In this document: positions 50,441 to 61,890 of the stretch, piece after piece
How positions within the stretch are numbered: position 1 is the first letter of the stretch
How the letters are laid out: the number at the start of each line of letters is the position of its first letter
Assembly (NCBI RefSeq): GCF_964204865.1
Contig: NC_135256.1
Span: 22,224,703-22,288,702 of the forward strand
Direction: 5' to 3'
Length of the DNA: 64,000 nt
From: Styela clava
Lineage: Eukaryota > Chordata > Ascidiacea > Stolidobranchia > Styelidae
Position numbers and translations under genes: made by a program
Notes under the pieces: generated by a model
What the model was told of the DNA's origin: nothing
Database searches by the model: none
Seen by the model: the letters and a program-made list of their open reading frames with translations, nothing else

Positions 50441-50660
50441 TCAGGACGATTAATAAATATAAAGAAAGTAGACATGGCAAGTTAGCCCCCCTTCTCTCTC
50501 TCGCGATGTCGATCAACAAATATGAGGAAAATAGACAAGGCGAGTTAGCCCTCGCTCTCTCTCGCGATGTCGATCAACAAATACGGTACAAAGAAAATAG
50601 ACATGGCGAGTTAGCCTTCTCTCTTGAAGTCGCGATGTCGATCAACAAATATATGTGTGA
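50441..50660 (+). repeat. minisatellite, about 60-70 base units, three copies
   Basis: Units share AAAGTAGACATGGCAAGTTA-type sequence, GAGTTAGCC, CTCTCTCGCGATGTCGATCA and ACAAATA. Three full units with small length changes. A short open frame (67 residues) runs through it because of the repeat and is not a gene. It ends in a poly-A run at about 50668-50682. Confidence 0.8.
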
Positions 50661-50839
50661 GCGTTTAAAAAAAAAAAAAAAAGGTAGCAAAATAAAACTT
50701 TGTAACTAACTATAGGTTAGATCAATGACATGGTTAGATTGTATACTGTTGATTTAGTGCTCACACGGCCAATTAATATAGTGATATATTTAGCATGCTT
50801 AGATGAAAATGATAGGTTGAGACATCCTTTGCGTGTCGG

Positions 50840-50875
50840 GTACCGGTAGGCTACCGTACGGTACCGGTATATGAG
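50840..50875. repeat. ACCGGTACC palindromic motif cluster
   Basis: GGTACCGGTAGGCTACCGTA, then CGGTACCGGTATATG. One of at least eight dispersed clusters built from ACCGGTA, GGTACC and CGTAC words (others near 4709, 4999, 21809, 33263, 33313, 51317, 51409, 53588 and 53783-53878). Confidence 0.7.
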
Positions 50876-50994
50876 CACGTTACCCTGTCACTTTGTTATC
50901 CCTTGCACAGTATTCTAACCAAACACATTTAATTTAATATATTTATCCTCGCTATTGAAGTTGTAAGTGAAACCTATAGTGGTGGTAGCATAAA

Positions 50995-51285
50995 AGTCAT
51001 ATTGGGGATGGCAGAATAGGGATGGCGAAATACGGTCGAAAGGTGGCAGATTAGGGATGGCGAAATAGGGACGAAAGGTCAAATTGGGGATGGCGAAATG
51101 CGGTCGAAGGGTGGCAGATTAGGGATGGCGAAATGCGGTCGAATGGTGGCAGATTAGGGATGGCAAAATGCGGTCGAAGCGTGGTGGCAGATTAGGGATG
51201 GCGAAATGCGGTCGAAGCGTAGTGGCAGATTAGGGATGGCAAAATGCGGTCGAATTGTGGAGCAGACTAGGGATGGCGACGTTTG
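50995..51285 (+). repeat. minisatellite with GGGATGGCGAAATGCGGTCG core
   Basis: About eight units of 33-45 bases. Each reads GGGATGGC(G/A)AAAT(G/A)CGGTCGAA, then a short variable part, then GTGGCAGATTA. The unit length varies because GTGGTGG and GTAGTGG insertions occur. A related inverted stretch is at the very end of the window (about 63925-64000). Confidence 0.85.
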
Positions 51286-51429
51286 AGAAAGTGAAGGGCA
51301 TGGTGTCAGTGTTACCGTACCGTACATCGGTACCGTACGAACATTTTAAGGTTCTTAAGTTTAGCATGTAGCCTGAATGTACCTGCATATGCCAGGATAC
51401 GGTAATAGGTACCGGTACCACGTACCGTA

Positions 51430-52600
51430 AACGCAGGTAACTTCGGATGGTTTATAACTTCGGATGAAATTTTCAATCGTTTATATCTCGACTAAATTAC
51501 GTCATATTCTGCTTCTGGCAGTTTCTATAGAGAGTCCTTATATATCTTAATCTCTTATCATATTCAGTCGCCTAATAGGATTTATTTTTTGCACAAAAAA
51601 TCACCTTTTTGCCGAAAATTGACACCTCGCTTTTGAGCGGCTAAAATAGCGACTTCTATCGACGCTAACTTCACTAAAAGACCGTCAATCGCTAGAGGGC
51701 ATACACAATGTACAAGGAAAATTACAGTGATCACGAGATGTCGTACGAGATTCAAGTAAAATATATTATTTTGATTTAAAAATTTCGTCAAAATATCGAC
51801 GTTACGGTGCTTACGCTGAACGTGACGTCAACAACGTGATTCAATTTCGCTCCATTTAAGGCCGACGTCACATTGCGTAGCTCGTGCGTAACTCGCTGCG
51901 ACATTTGAACGCCAGACTATGCGGCGCCACGTGTAGTTAAATATAAAGTGAAAACTCCTACCTGATCCTCGTCACCAAATCCTACAAAAACTTAATTATA
52001 GCCCCGGTCATATGCTGTTTATTTATTGTGAATCCGATTAATGCACATTAAATTTGTGTGTTAACATTTCGGCATTCTTCGACCGTATAGATGTTGTTGA
52101 TACGTAAGGCTGATGAACAGCCAGATACGCGTATCTATACTATCACAATGACAAGGTTTTACGATCGGCGATGATAATATATTAAGAGTAGAATGTTGCA
52201 CAGGTGAGCATGAAACTCTGCACAGGTGCACACAGCAGGAGATTGGAGGTTTTTGGCGTTTTTATCCGTTTCATGTCTATCTGCCTGTGAATATATTATA
52301 TCTGAATTATCAACACGGCCACAAGCTACACTGTTCCATATTGTTGTCCACTTCCATTTTTTTTACTTTTACTACCTACCGTAATTCATCATCCATTTTT
52401 CTTTTTTATTATTTTCATTCGTTTCATTTTTGTTTTGTATTAAAAATTGTTTTCCATTTTTACTTTTACGACTTATTTTATTCGTCCGTTTTTTATTTTC
52501 ATTTGTCCCATGTTGTCTCATTTTTGTTTCGTATTGAAACGATCATAATAGCAAGATATAGCACTTTCATGAAATTAAGAATAGTCAAGAGATAAATGGT
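51430..52600. other. no gene found
   Basis: AT-rich with several CGTCA/TGACG words at 51790-51870. A T-rich tract lies at 52345-52530 with repeated CATTTTT(C/G)TTT-like words and gives a spurious open frame. No exon or known repeat recognised. Confidence 0.4.
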
Positions 52601-53470
52601 TTAGTTTTGCGAAACGTCAGGAATGGGGCTGGGCAAAATTATTACATGCGTTGTATTTTGAAGCATTTAGCGGTAATAATTATGGCGCGACACTGTCAAA
52701 ATCGTCGAGTAAAGTGCTGAGTTCGCAAATTCCGCAGATAAAATTGTGAATTAGTCGGTAACGGTTTTAGCTATAATAACCGTTGGGGTATTGTTTTGTT
52801 CAAAAAAAAAGTTAAAACTTGAGGGAAATAGTTATAATTAGTGTCCGACCCGCTATCAGGACCAAGAGCCTTATGACAAGTATAAATGCATAACGGCCGA
52901 TTTATTCAATCATTATTATAAATAAAAATTCAGTATTCGCACAATCGCGGGTGCAAAGCATAACAACATCAATCATCGTCTTAATAAATATCTCCATCTC
53001 GGCGACGATAATAATATCACCGTTCGCTTTAAACTCGAACGATTAATAGTATACAAAACGGTGATAAGTAAGATCAAAGCCAACACGTAAGATTAAATCA
53101 GAACAAAATTAATTTGGGTTTTGAAATCAGTCCTTCTTGTCTTCAAGAGCTGTTGCCGATGTAAACACACGGGTACACCAGATATATAAAACTTTGATGT
53201 CCGCCGACCCGGAAGAATTAATAATCACAAAAACAGCCGTCATAGATGAACGTCAGTGTGCGACACGCAAAACGAATCACGGCGTCGTAAGTTCTACGCA
53301 GCGACGTTATCACGCGTCACTGATCACGCAGACATTTCTCTCTCACGACGAAGTGACGCAAAGCGAAAAGTGGCCATCCGAAGTTATAAACATTTGGAAT
53401 ACAGATCGGCAGGCAAATAAAGTCAATAATTTGAATGAAAAAAAGTATTGATTGATATGAAACCGAGTTT
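52601..53470 (+). mobile_element. probable decayed transposon related to the 11.3-kb hAT
   Basis: AATCAGAACAAAATTAATTTG, followed by CTGTTGCCGATG, at about 53095-53162 resembles 13.20-13.26 kb inside the 11271-13445 element. A 104-residue open frame (53137-53451) shows no recognised domain. Ends and duplication could not be found. Confidence 0.35.
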
Positions 53471-53584
53471 ATCGCGAGGAGAAAGGCTTCAATGTATTAT
53501 ATTCCAAGTTTGGCTTCAATTGAACCATAAACGGCGGAGAAATTGTTCATAATATAGTGAAATCATCCGAAGTTACCTGCTTTT

Positions 53585-53880
53585 ACGGTACCGTAGTGAG
53601 TACGGTACCGGTATGTGGCCCATTACATCATTAATCTGTTAATGCTAATCCAGTCCTTGACGGCATGGGCAGCGTAGAGAATGGCAGTAGACAGAAAATG
53701 AGAGATTTTACATTCTTCTGGTTCAAATTAGGCTACTCTGGCAATTGTTTTGGTGGTAATTACAAGGACAGTACTGCAGTACGGTACCGGTACCGTACCA
53801 AGACTTGGACTTTTAATTAATATGGTAACGGTAGACTACCGGTACGGTACCGTATCATTGGACTACGGTACCGGTATGCC
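53585..53880. repeat. GGTACC/ACCGGT motif clusters
   Basis: Several clusters, for example TACGGTACCGTAGTGAGTAC, AGTACGGTACCGGTACCGTA, CTACCGGTACGGTACCGTAT and CTACGGTACCGGTATG, separated by 30-170 bases of other sequence. See the cluster at 50840. Confidence 0.7.
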
Positions 53881-54099
53881 TTCGCGGTGGAATTATTGTG
53901 TGGCAAGATGTAGGCACGAACACGGTATGTCAAATTGGGACTGGTAACATTGCAGCATTGTGTGGAGCAAGCGATAAACTAAAAAGTGAAACTGCTAAGG
54001 CCATTTGACTGTTTGAGTGAACTCCGCAGACCTAAGCAAAAAGTTAATATGCATTCTAACCATTTGATATATTTAATTGCTGAATTGTCTCAAATTAGC

Positions 54100-54360
54100 A
54101 GTGGTGTGGCTCATCATGCTAAGCCTGTGAGCGGAATAAGCTTGGCATCGCACCTCTTATTACTTACACTATGTCAGTCTGTGTAGGTTCGCAGGGTAAA
54201 TGTGGAGATTGTTAGGAATACGCTCGTCACCCCATGGTTATGTGCGAGAGGATTACTGGACTCCTGTCGCAGTTGGGTGGTTCACATAACTGCTGGTCGG
54301 TTACAGCTTCCTCCACCATCTGGTCCATTATCTCTCTCCTGGGATAGATATGTAGATCCT
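54100..54360 (+). mobile_element. tRNA-derived SINE, diverged copy
   Basis: GTGGTGTGGCTCATCATGCTA resembles the A-box region. TGCGAGAGGATTACTGGACT, GTTGGGTGGTTCACATAACT, GGTTACAGCTTCCTCCACCA and CTGGGATAGATATGTAGATC match the body and 3' end. The B box is disrupted. Confidence 0.7.
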
Positions 54361-54599
54361 ATCGTTAATCCGAGCGAGACACATGTCATGTCAATTAACT
54401 GTAGTAAAAGCCCCGAACTTCCAATTCCATTATAAAATTTGATCGTAAATGACATTAAGTCTATAATGACTACTTGAAACTCTGTCAAGTATTTTGATAT
54501 AATTTCAGATATGAAGATTAAGGTTATCTAGTCTTCAGGGATATTGCTGCAATGACTGAAGTGAGTCTATTTGTGCCAGAAAGGGGATCAAGAACTTTA

Positions 54600-55530
54600 T
54601 AGTTTGCACTTTCAACAAGAGAGCGATGCTCAAATATATGGACATGCAGCCTGAGCGAAGCAGTAGTCCAGCTTACCTTTGACGGTTCGCTAAACACTAG
54701 AACAGGGGTCGGGAACCCATGGCTCACGAGCCATATATGGCTCTTTTGGTGACGGCATATGGCTCCCAGGAAAATCTATTATTCTAAGATTAAGCTTACT
54801 ATTGTTACTAGACATCAAACTATTTTATGGCCAAATTTGGCAAAAAATTCCCAATACGTTTGACAACGCGGGACCAGCGCATGTCTATGTTATGTAAGAG
54901 AATTACCAGACAGGCATTGTGACAAAACATGGGGATTCTGGAACATATATTGTGACATCACAAAGCGATAGAGTTTTAAAATACTACGGAGATTCCTAAA
55001 CGAAAAAGTATCGTAGATTTCAACTTGGGCTGCATGTGAGCAACCGTTCAAGGCCCGCAGCGACAACATGCAGCATCAGAAGTCACATTAAATGTATATT
55101 GACATGGAATGTGTTGACTTTTGAGTAAACCTTTCAGGCCTGATTAAGTGAAGAAATGTTATATGGCTCGCACGGAAATGCAATTGAAAATATGTATATT
55201 GTAGGGCTCTCTTGACCAAAAAGGTTCCCGACCCCTGCACTAGAAGCACCAATGTTCGCTGACCTCGTGACTCGCTGCGCACGATGAACCGCCACATGGT
55301 GGCAATTTTTGATGAGGTCATAGCACAAAAGAAATGAATTCCATGCAGCTCTCAGAAATATTGGAAATACATGAAAGTAATAGCCTTCAGGCAAATCAAT
55401 CTTAAACCATTGAAAATTTCAAAGCAATTCGTCCAGTAATCAACAAGAAAAGCGGTTTTTCAATATGTGTCAAAGAACAACAACATAATAACAAAACGAT
55501 CCATAGGTCCACTACATGCCCACAAATGAA
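54600..55530 (+). repeat. interspersed repeat family R, split by a hAT element
   Basis: The 5' block CGATGCTCAAATATATGGAC is at about 54625. After the inserted element (54703-55237) come CAGAAATATTGGAAATACAT, AAAGTAATAGCCTTCAGGC, AAATTTCAAAGCAATTCGTC and AACAACATAATAACAAAACG. The order matches copy 1 at 5985-6250. Confidence 0.6.
54703..55237. mobile_element. hAT-type MITE, exact 8-bp duplication
   Basis: Left end CAGGGGTCGGGAACCCATGG; reverse-complemented right end CAGGGGTCGGGAACCTTTTT. Both flanks are CACTAGAA (54695-54702, 55238-55245). ATGGCTC words repeat near both ends. Non-coding. It interrupts a family R repeat. Confidence 0.9.
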
Positions 55531-56532
55531 TTGTGACATGGGACTTGATATAGTTTTATCTCCAAAACTATCTTTGTACTTCAAAACTGTGTTTTGAAGT
55601 TGATGACCGGCTCACATACTCTACTGTGTATTGGTTCAATCTGCAAATATTCTGAAACTTGAGAATGTTTATGAATTTGAAGTGCTGAAACTTACGTTTC
55701 AGTTCAGATTTGGTATCATTGCTGATCATTGCTTCGGACAACTCATTAAAAAGTAATAATAATCGTTCAGCAGACGGAGGTTCCTATTTTGTTATAGTTA
55801 ACTTTACCCTGGTACAAAAATGTATTGAAGATACTTTCTAACACAATAGCTTCGTGTAGTATTTCACAAGTTCTTGGAATATGATTATGTTCAAATTTCA
55901 TAAAGGAACCATTCTAATCTAGTAATATTTAATATTTATTCAGCATTTTAGCTTATAAGGCAAATGTTAAATGAGAAATTAGATACTTGTTATTTGTAAA
56001 GGGCATGTAAAACAATAAACTTTAGTGTATGTTTGCTAATCCATGTTAGTAAGAGTTGTTTATTTGCCATAATTGCTTCTATTAAAATAATAATCCTATT
56101 TTTGTTAATGTAACTTGGATCAATCATAAAAATCACTCTCATTGTTAATCTTGTTTTATAGTTTATTTATTGCTACTGTTTTTTATGCAAACTGTATTCC
56201 AATTGTTGCATCCAAGGTTATCCATCCAGCTAATCTAAACATTTTTATGACAGATCAACTTTTTCATAGATTTCACCTAATAGCACATAGGCAGCCCTAT
56301 AGTTATCATTTTATTTACACAAACATTTGAAAGAGTGCAGTCTCCTGGTCTGATCCTTTACTGCCACGAATATTTTATCATTTCGACTTGCTACTAGTAT
56401 GCAATCTCACTTACTTTTGTGATTTCCATTTTCGTGTCTTGAAGACATTCTCATAAAATTCAGTTCCTAACCCTACCTAAGATCACTGAGATCACACAAT
56501 CGCTGAGTTTGAATACCTTTATATGTTTAATA
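55531..56532. other. no gene found
   Basis: AT-rich sequence with short open frames (longest about 62 residues at 56142) and no splice-site-bounded exon or repeat that I recognise. Confidence 0.4.
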
Positions 56533-56660
56533 GGTGCTCCCGTGTGTGCATCCCGTCCCAGCATGTGCACCAAGATGGCACACAGCCTGAACATAGTATG
56601 TTTACCATGTTAGGGTTATCAGGTTGTACGCCATCTCAGTGCACATACTACAGGAGCGTC
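56533..56660. repeat. foldback repeat, copy 1
   Basis: GTGCTCCCGTGTGTGCA at the left pairs with TGCACATACTACAGGAGCG at the right. Between them AGATGGCACACAGCCTGAAC and TTACCATGTTAGGGTTATCA are arranged around the centre. It resembles the copy at 63581-63690. Probably a hairpin-forming MITE. Confidence 0.65.
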
Positions 56661-57087
56661 ATTTAATAACCTAATAGCTCTATTTGTGCTACTGTTCAAA
56701 TTAATGTCACTGACTTCAACTTGTGTACACAAATTCCAAATATTTATTTTTTTGCTTCAAATAACGTGCAACATACTAAATTGTATTTGTTTGAGATTCA
56801 TTTTTCCAAGATACAGAATTATGTTTTAATTTGCTTTCAGTATTTTTTGCCAATTATTAAACACTATTTATGGGGACTGTAGCATTTGTGTACACGATAT
56901 TATATACTTTGTCTAGTCCTTGTTTGTTTTGAAGTCAATCAATAAGATCTGATTTCATTCATGAATCATAACCACTTTGTACTAATGCATTGTCTGCAAT
57001 CCTAAAATAACAATTTCTCTGCTACTACTCCATACTGTGTTATTTTGTTCTTGTTATAAGATAAACTTGTTATTTATGTGGGTGGGT
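56661..57087. other. no gene found
   Basis: AT-rich intergenic DNA. Nothing recognised. Confidence 0.4.
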
Positions 57088-59183
57088 GCATATCGACACC
57101 TCAAAACCAAACAGTGCTAAGTCCACTTTTCCAAAAAATGACATTTTTCAATGGCTGATTTTCCTGGACTTAGCTCTACATTTTGGTCTATTTGCCTTAT
57201 CTCTAGGTGCTCTAGACTAGATCAGGGGTTCTCAAACTTTTGGTGTTGCGGAGCCCTTGAAAAGGTTGACTATTATTCACGGAGCCCCAAAAGAAATGTT
57301 AAAATTGTTACTTTCCGATTAATATTCCTGAGTAAGTTAAAAGTACTTTACTCAATTTAAATACTAAACCCTTTTAATAGGGTTAATACAAGTCATAAAT
57401 AAATCTAAATTTTAAAGATAAATTGTATATACTAAAGCTGTAAATTTGACACATGACAAACATATTAATAAATTAGGGGTCGAATATTTTCCCCTTTCAC
57501 ATTTTTGGAAGACTTAAAAGGCCGTTAATAACGTGCGCGATTGCATTTTGTTCAAATCGCCGATTGTTTTCGTCAGCATGGCGTGCTTTTAAACCTCAAA
57601 CATCTTTACGCCGGTGTTTATTCTCCCTAAATCAAAAATTTCCTTCGGCATATACATGTATTGTTCCACAATGACGACGATAATTGCTTATTTGTTCTCG
57701 TGGGGAATTATGAGTTCAATGTGAAAAACATGTTACCAAATCATAATCATCGGCGACGAAATTCTAAAAATAATAGTTAATAAAGAGGTAAATCCTAGTC
57801 AAATTTCTTGATTAAAAAGCGGCATTCTGAAATATTAGAAATAAAACTTAAAATGGAAAATAAGACTATAAGTTTTGTTTCGGCAGACTCACGTCAGAAT
57901 AAAAACGCTTTTATAGGCATTGTAAATCAAAAAAATTTGGTGTTATGTTAGGTTTTCTTCGGTTATTCATCGTGGTAAATGCGAAATTGAAACACAGTCA
58001 ATCAAGCGCGCGATATATCATTTTTCCACTCTGAAACTACCGACGGAGCCGCATGCACTAAAATAAATTTCAATCGTTCGTATTTTTCCAAGACCTTGTG
58101 ATTTTTCAAACGGCGATATCTTGCTTAAAAATAATCTCGAGTGCGAAAGAACAAATCAAGTTTAACAAATCCCAAGATCGCAAAAATACGACTCCAATTT
58201 ATTTATAGTTAGCAGTTCATCACGCAGTTTATGTTATTCTAGAATAGTATACTTTCATTTTAGTAATTCTAAAAGTAATCTCGAATCGACCGTGAGTAAC
58301 GATGAGCACAATTAAATTATTACGACAAGACACTTTAAATACTCTCATCGGTCATGAATTGAATATTTTACGCAACAGAAATCTCGTTATCCGTTTTTTT
58401 TAATCGCCAAGAATGTTGCGCGTAAATTTCCGATTCCAAATTTGAACCTCCTCCCTCTTTAGAATCCTGGCTGCGCTCCTGCTTATGAATAATGTCATTT
58501 TTTAAGTCCGCCTCTTTGCCATATCTCGAGGCTATATTGCTGTCAAATTTTATCAAAGCTGTTATTGCTTCTAGGAACAGTTTTAAATTAGCCAAGTCAG
58601 TATTTTGAAAAATAATCGAATAGCTCGCGGAGCCCCTGGGTTTCTTTCGCGGAGCCCTGGGGCTCCGTACGGAGCACTTTGAGAACCTATGCTCTAGATC
58701 TCAAGACAGCTATGGACATAACCCTGCTTTTTTTAGGGCATTTGAGAACTAAACAGAGCTGTGTCTACTATAGTGGACTTAGCTCTGGATAACTGCATTG
58801 TAAGTTGGGGCTAAGTCCATTTTTTGGACATAGCTCCTCTCAAAAAATATAATACAAAGCGCTAAGTCCATACCAGCCTCTATAATAACATAATGAAGGG
58901 GCCCTAAGTCCAATAAAATTGTTTCTGGTCCAGAAAATTGAGAGCCAAAAAGGGTTAAGTCCAAAAAAAAAAAACCAAAAAAAAATTGGGGCGGAGCACA
59001 AATTTTTTTATACCATCTAAATATGGCCTTAATTGTAACTTTGGTGGACCATAAAAACTAGACATCCTTGATGTAAGGTATTAGAGAAATAAAAAAAAGA
59101 AACAAAAAAAAAACGTTTTTTGCGTTTTTCTCAAAACTAGAAAAATGGACTTAGCCCAATTTGGATTTCATGCGTCGATATGC
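57088..59183. mobile_element. repeat with GCATATCGAC ends and internal GGACTTAGC motifs
   Basis: Left end GCATATCGACACCTCAAAAC; reverse-complemented right end GCATATCGACGCATGAAATC. GCTAAGTCCA follows in both at about 28-30 bases. GCTAAGTCC or its complement occurs at least six times, with near-matches in addition, on both strands. Without the hAT inserted at 57223-58691 it would be about 620 bases. No open frame. The superfamily is unknown. Confidence 0.65.
57223..58691. mobile_element. 1.47-kb hAT-type element nested in the GGACTTAGC repeat
   Basis: Left end CAGGGGTTCTCAAACTTTTG; reverse-complemented right end CATAGGTTCTCAAAGTGCTC. Flanks GACTAGAT (57215-57222) and CTCTAGAT (58692-58699) match at six of eight. 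CGGAGCCC words occur near both ends. No transposase frame is recognisable. The right interior (58230-58385) resembles the 60.9-61.1 kb region. Confidence 0.8.
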
Positions 59184-60935
59184 TGTTATATATATTCTAT
59201 AATGAAGTTCCTGATTACTTTCTGTAGCAAAAGTTTTCAGTGTGTAATCTTGAAATCTTGCAGTGAAAATATGTCTTCCCCCAGATAATGTCCTAGCATT
59301 TACTAAGTCCTTTGGTTAAGTTCATGTTTTAATATGCCAAACTATGCATGGAAACACAATGTAATTGTGTGACAACATTTCGAATCAATATGATATACTG
59401 GTGTTATATGCTTTCATTATTATAAAATATTGTAAATTAATTTCTCAATAATGTAATAATTTTTTATTGGTTGGATATCCCAATTTTTGTGTTCACATTT
59501 TGAACCTTACTGTAAATGATGTAGGATTTCCCATTTTGCATTTATACCCGATATCTTTATAGCATCATGTCATCTCAAATTATGTGCTTCATGTTATCTC
59601 AAATGTCATCTCTTTATTTCCGTTTACGACTTCTTTCTTGCGCGCATGTATGAATAAACATGCATGGTTCACTAACATTTGCATGTTTTCTCATGAATGT
59701 CCTGCTTGTAATTTTCTTAAAAGCAGAATGAAAAACTATTGTAATTTATAATTTAACATTGGTGTTCTTTCTTCTATTTTTATTAATTCCCTGTAATCAG
59801 GGAAATGCTGATGCTGACACTATTGCTGATACTAAGCACTCCAATTAGCATTTAACCCTCACTCTCTATGCCTTCCAATGTCATATATTTCTTGTTGCTT
59901 GTGAACACTATTTTTTCAAAAACGGAAATATTCAATTCATCACTTTCATTAGGTGCTGTATATATGATTCATTCTGGCCATTTGAAGGAATATACGCTCA
60001 CTCTCATGTCAGTGCGCTTTCGTTTCTATAATATAAAGCTTTCAAAATCATATCATATTACATGAGCCAACTTTAATGTTGCTCAATTTTGAAATGATTG
60101 ATGATGATGATTTTTTTAAACCTACTTAGTTACAACAACTAGACCATTATAGTTACTTTTTAATGCCTTATACCTTACTTTGAGTCATTCACCATTTACA
60201 TATCTTGAGTAACCAATGCCATTACCTCAAATTTGAAAATACCATAAAACCTACGATCTCTGGTCGTTCTTAGAGCATCGATTCACGGGCTTGTCAAACT
60301 CTCTGGTCATTTAGTTCAGGGACATTTAATTCATCCCTACATATATACCGTTCAATATGTTTTCAATGTTAGTCTAGTCTTGGAAAGTTTTGAGATTGTT
60401 TTTATCGTGGAAAACTGAATAAAATGAAATAAAGAGGCCTCCTCATTCACTGTTTTTATCGTGGAAAACTGAAAATGAAATGGAGAGTTTATAACGCCTC
60501 TTCAATCACGTAGTCGTTAGAGGGTTGTGATTAGAGTGGTAGTGACTTCAACGTGGCAGAAAGCCAATCTAAAAATGCAATTCTCATACAGTGAAATCCC
60601 GTTTCAAAGCTCTTTTGAAACCACGGGAATATTTACCGTAGTCCGTAGCGTTGGAACATATTTCGGTAATTAGTATTACACAAATTACATAAAATCAAGT
60701 ACAAGATATTACCTTAGTCCTTCAACGTCAAAGATTAGGAGTCTAACGGAAAAATTGCGGTAGCGGGTTTACCTACGAGTGGCCAATACCGAATAGTTCA
60801 CTGTTTCGAATACATTTGAAGTTCAAAAAACGCTTATCTATAATATGCGAAAGAATTTGCATGCAATAAACAATGGAATAACTGGCTATATTACCAGGCA
60901 TTTCATATTCACAGATTACTGCGATATATATTTTA
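59184..60935. other. no gene found; small tandem duplication
   Basis: AT-rich. At about 60398 and 60450 GTTTTTATCGTGGAAAACTG occurs twice. Short open frames lack any domain motif. Confidence 0.4.
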
Positions 60936-61890
60936 GAATAGTAACGCTTTTATTTTTTCACAAGTCGACGTAATCATGAGTTAGTTACGTTAACAGATTT
61001 AAATTAATATGGCAAGGCATTTGAAATAGTGGTATCGGTCATGGATTTGAACATTTGGCGCAACACAAAATCATCCTGGTAAAAAGTTCATACTTTCAAA
61101 TACCAACCATTATTCAAATTATTTGCCAAAAAGCGGGATAAAGTATTAATTATTTTTCCGACTTGGGACAATTTTTCCAAGAGTCTTAAAATACGAATCA
61201 AAAATTAATTATATTCAGGCGCTTTACCACACATTTTAAGCCCACAAATTGCCGTTGTATTTTGGGGTAATAATACTTTTATTATTTTGTGAATACAAAA
61301 ATACGAATCAGCAATTAATTATATTCAGGCACTTCACCACACATTTTAAGCCCACAAATTGCCGTTGTATTTTGGAGTAATAATACTTTTATTATTTTGT
61401 GAATACGAAAATACGAATCAGCAATTAATTATATTCGGGCACTTTACCACACATTTTAAGTCCGTGTAGTGTATTTTTGAGTAATACTATTTTGTGAATA
61501 CGAATCAGAAATTAATTATATTCTGGCACCTTGCCACACATTTTAAGTCCACAAATTCCAGTAGATTTCAGAGTAATAATACTTTTATTATTCAGTAAAT
61601 CCGAAAATAGGAATCAAAAATGAATAATATCGGGCAGTTCACTACACATTTTATGCTCACAAATTGTCGTCGCAACCATAAGTTAAGTTAAACAAAACTA
61701 AATTAATAACGCATAATAATTTTATATGCTAGTATCGGTCATGGATATAAATAATTTGCACAACAGAAAATCATCCCAGTAAAAAGTCGAAACTTTCAAA
61801 TATCATTATCAAAATTATTTGCCATAAAGCGGGAAAAAGTATTGATTATTTCCTCTAATAAATCGACTTGTTTTCCGACTTGCGACAATT
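60936..61890 (+). repeat. flanked minisatellite: direct repeats around 105-115-base units
   Basis: Two copies of a 150-base block flank the array: 61030-61170 and 61727-61885 share TATCGGTCATGGAT, AAATCATCC and GCGGGA(T/A)AAAGTATT. Between them run about five units of 100-115 bases: AATACGAATCAGCAATTAAT, CACACATTTTAAGCCCACAA and AATAATACTTTTATTATT. The flanking block resembles the interior of the hAT-type element at 58230-58385, so this array probably grew inside a related transposon. Confidence 0.75.

Noticed and set aside
50506-50709. 67-residue open frame with repeated SINKY words
   Set aside because: It is a translation of the 50.45-kb minisatellite; the repeat explains the apparent protein repeat.
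50441-51285. CRISPR-like array
   Set aside because: The units are contiguous variable minisatellites without unique spacers, in a eukaryotic genome.
53137-53451. 104-residue plus-strand open frame as a gene
   Set aside because: No motif or splice context; it lies in sequence related to the 11.3-kb transposon. Kept only as part of a probable element.
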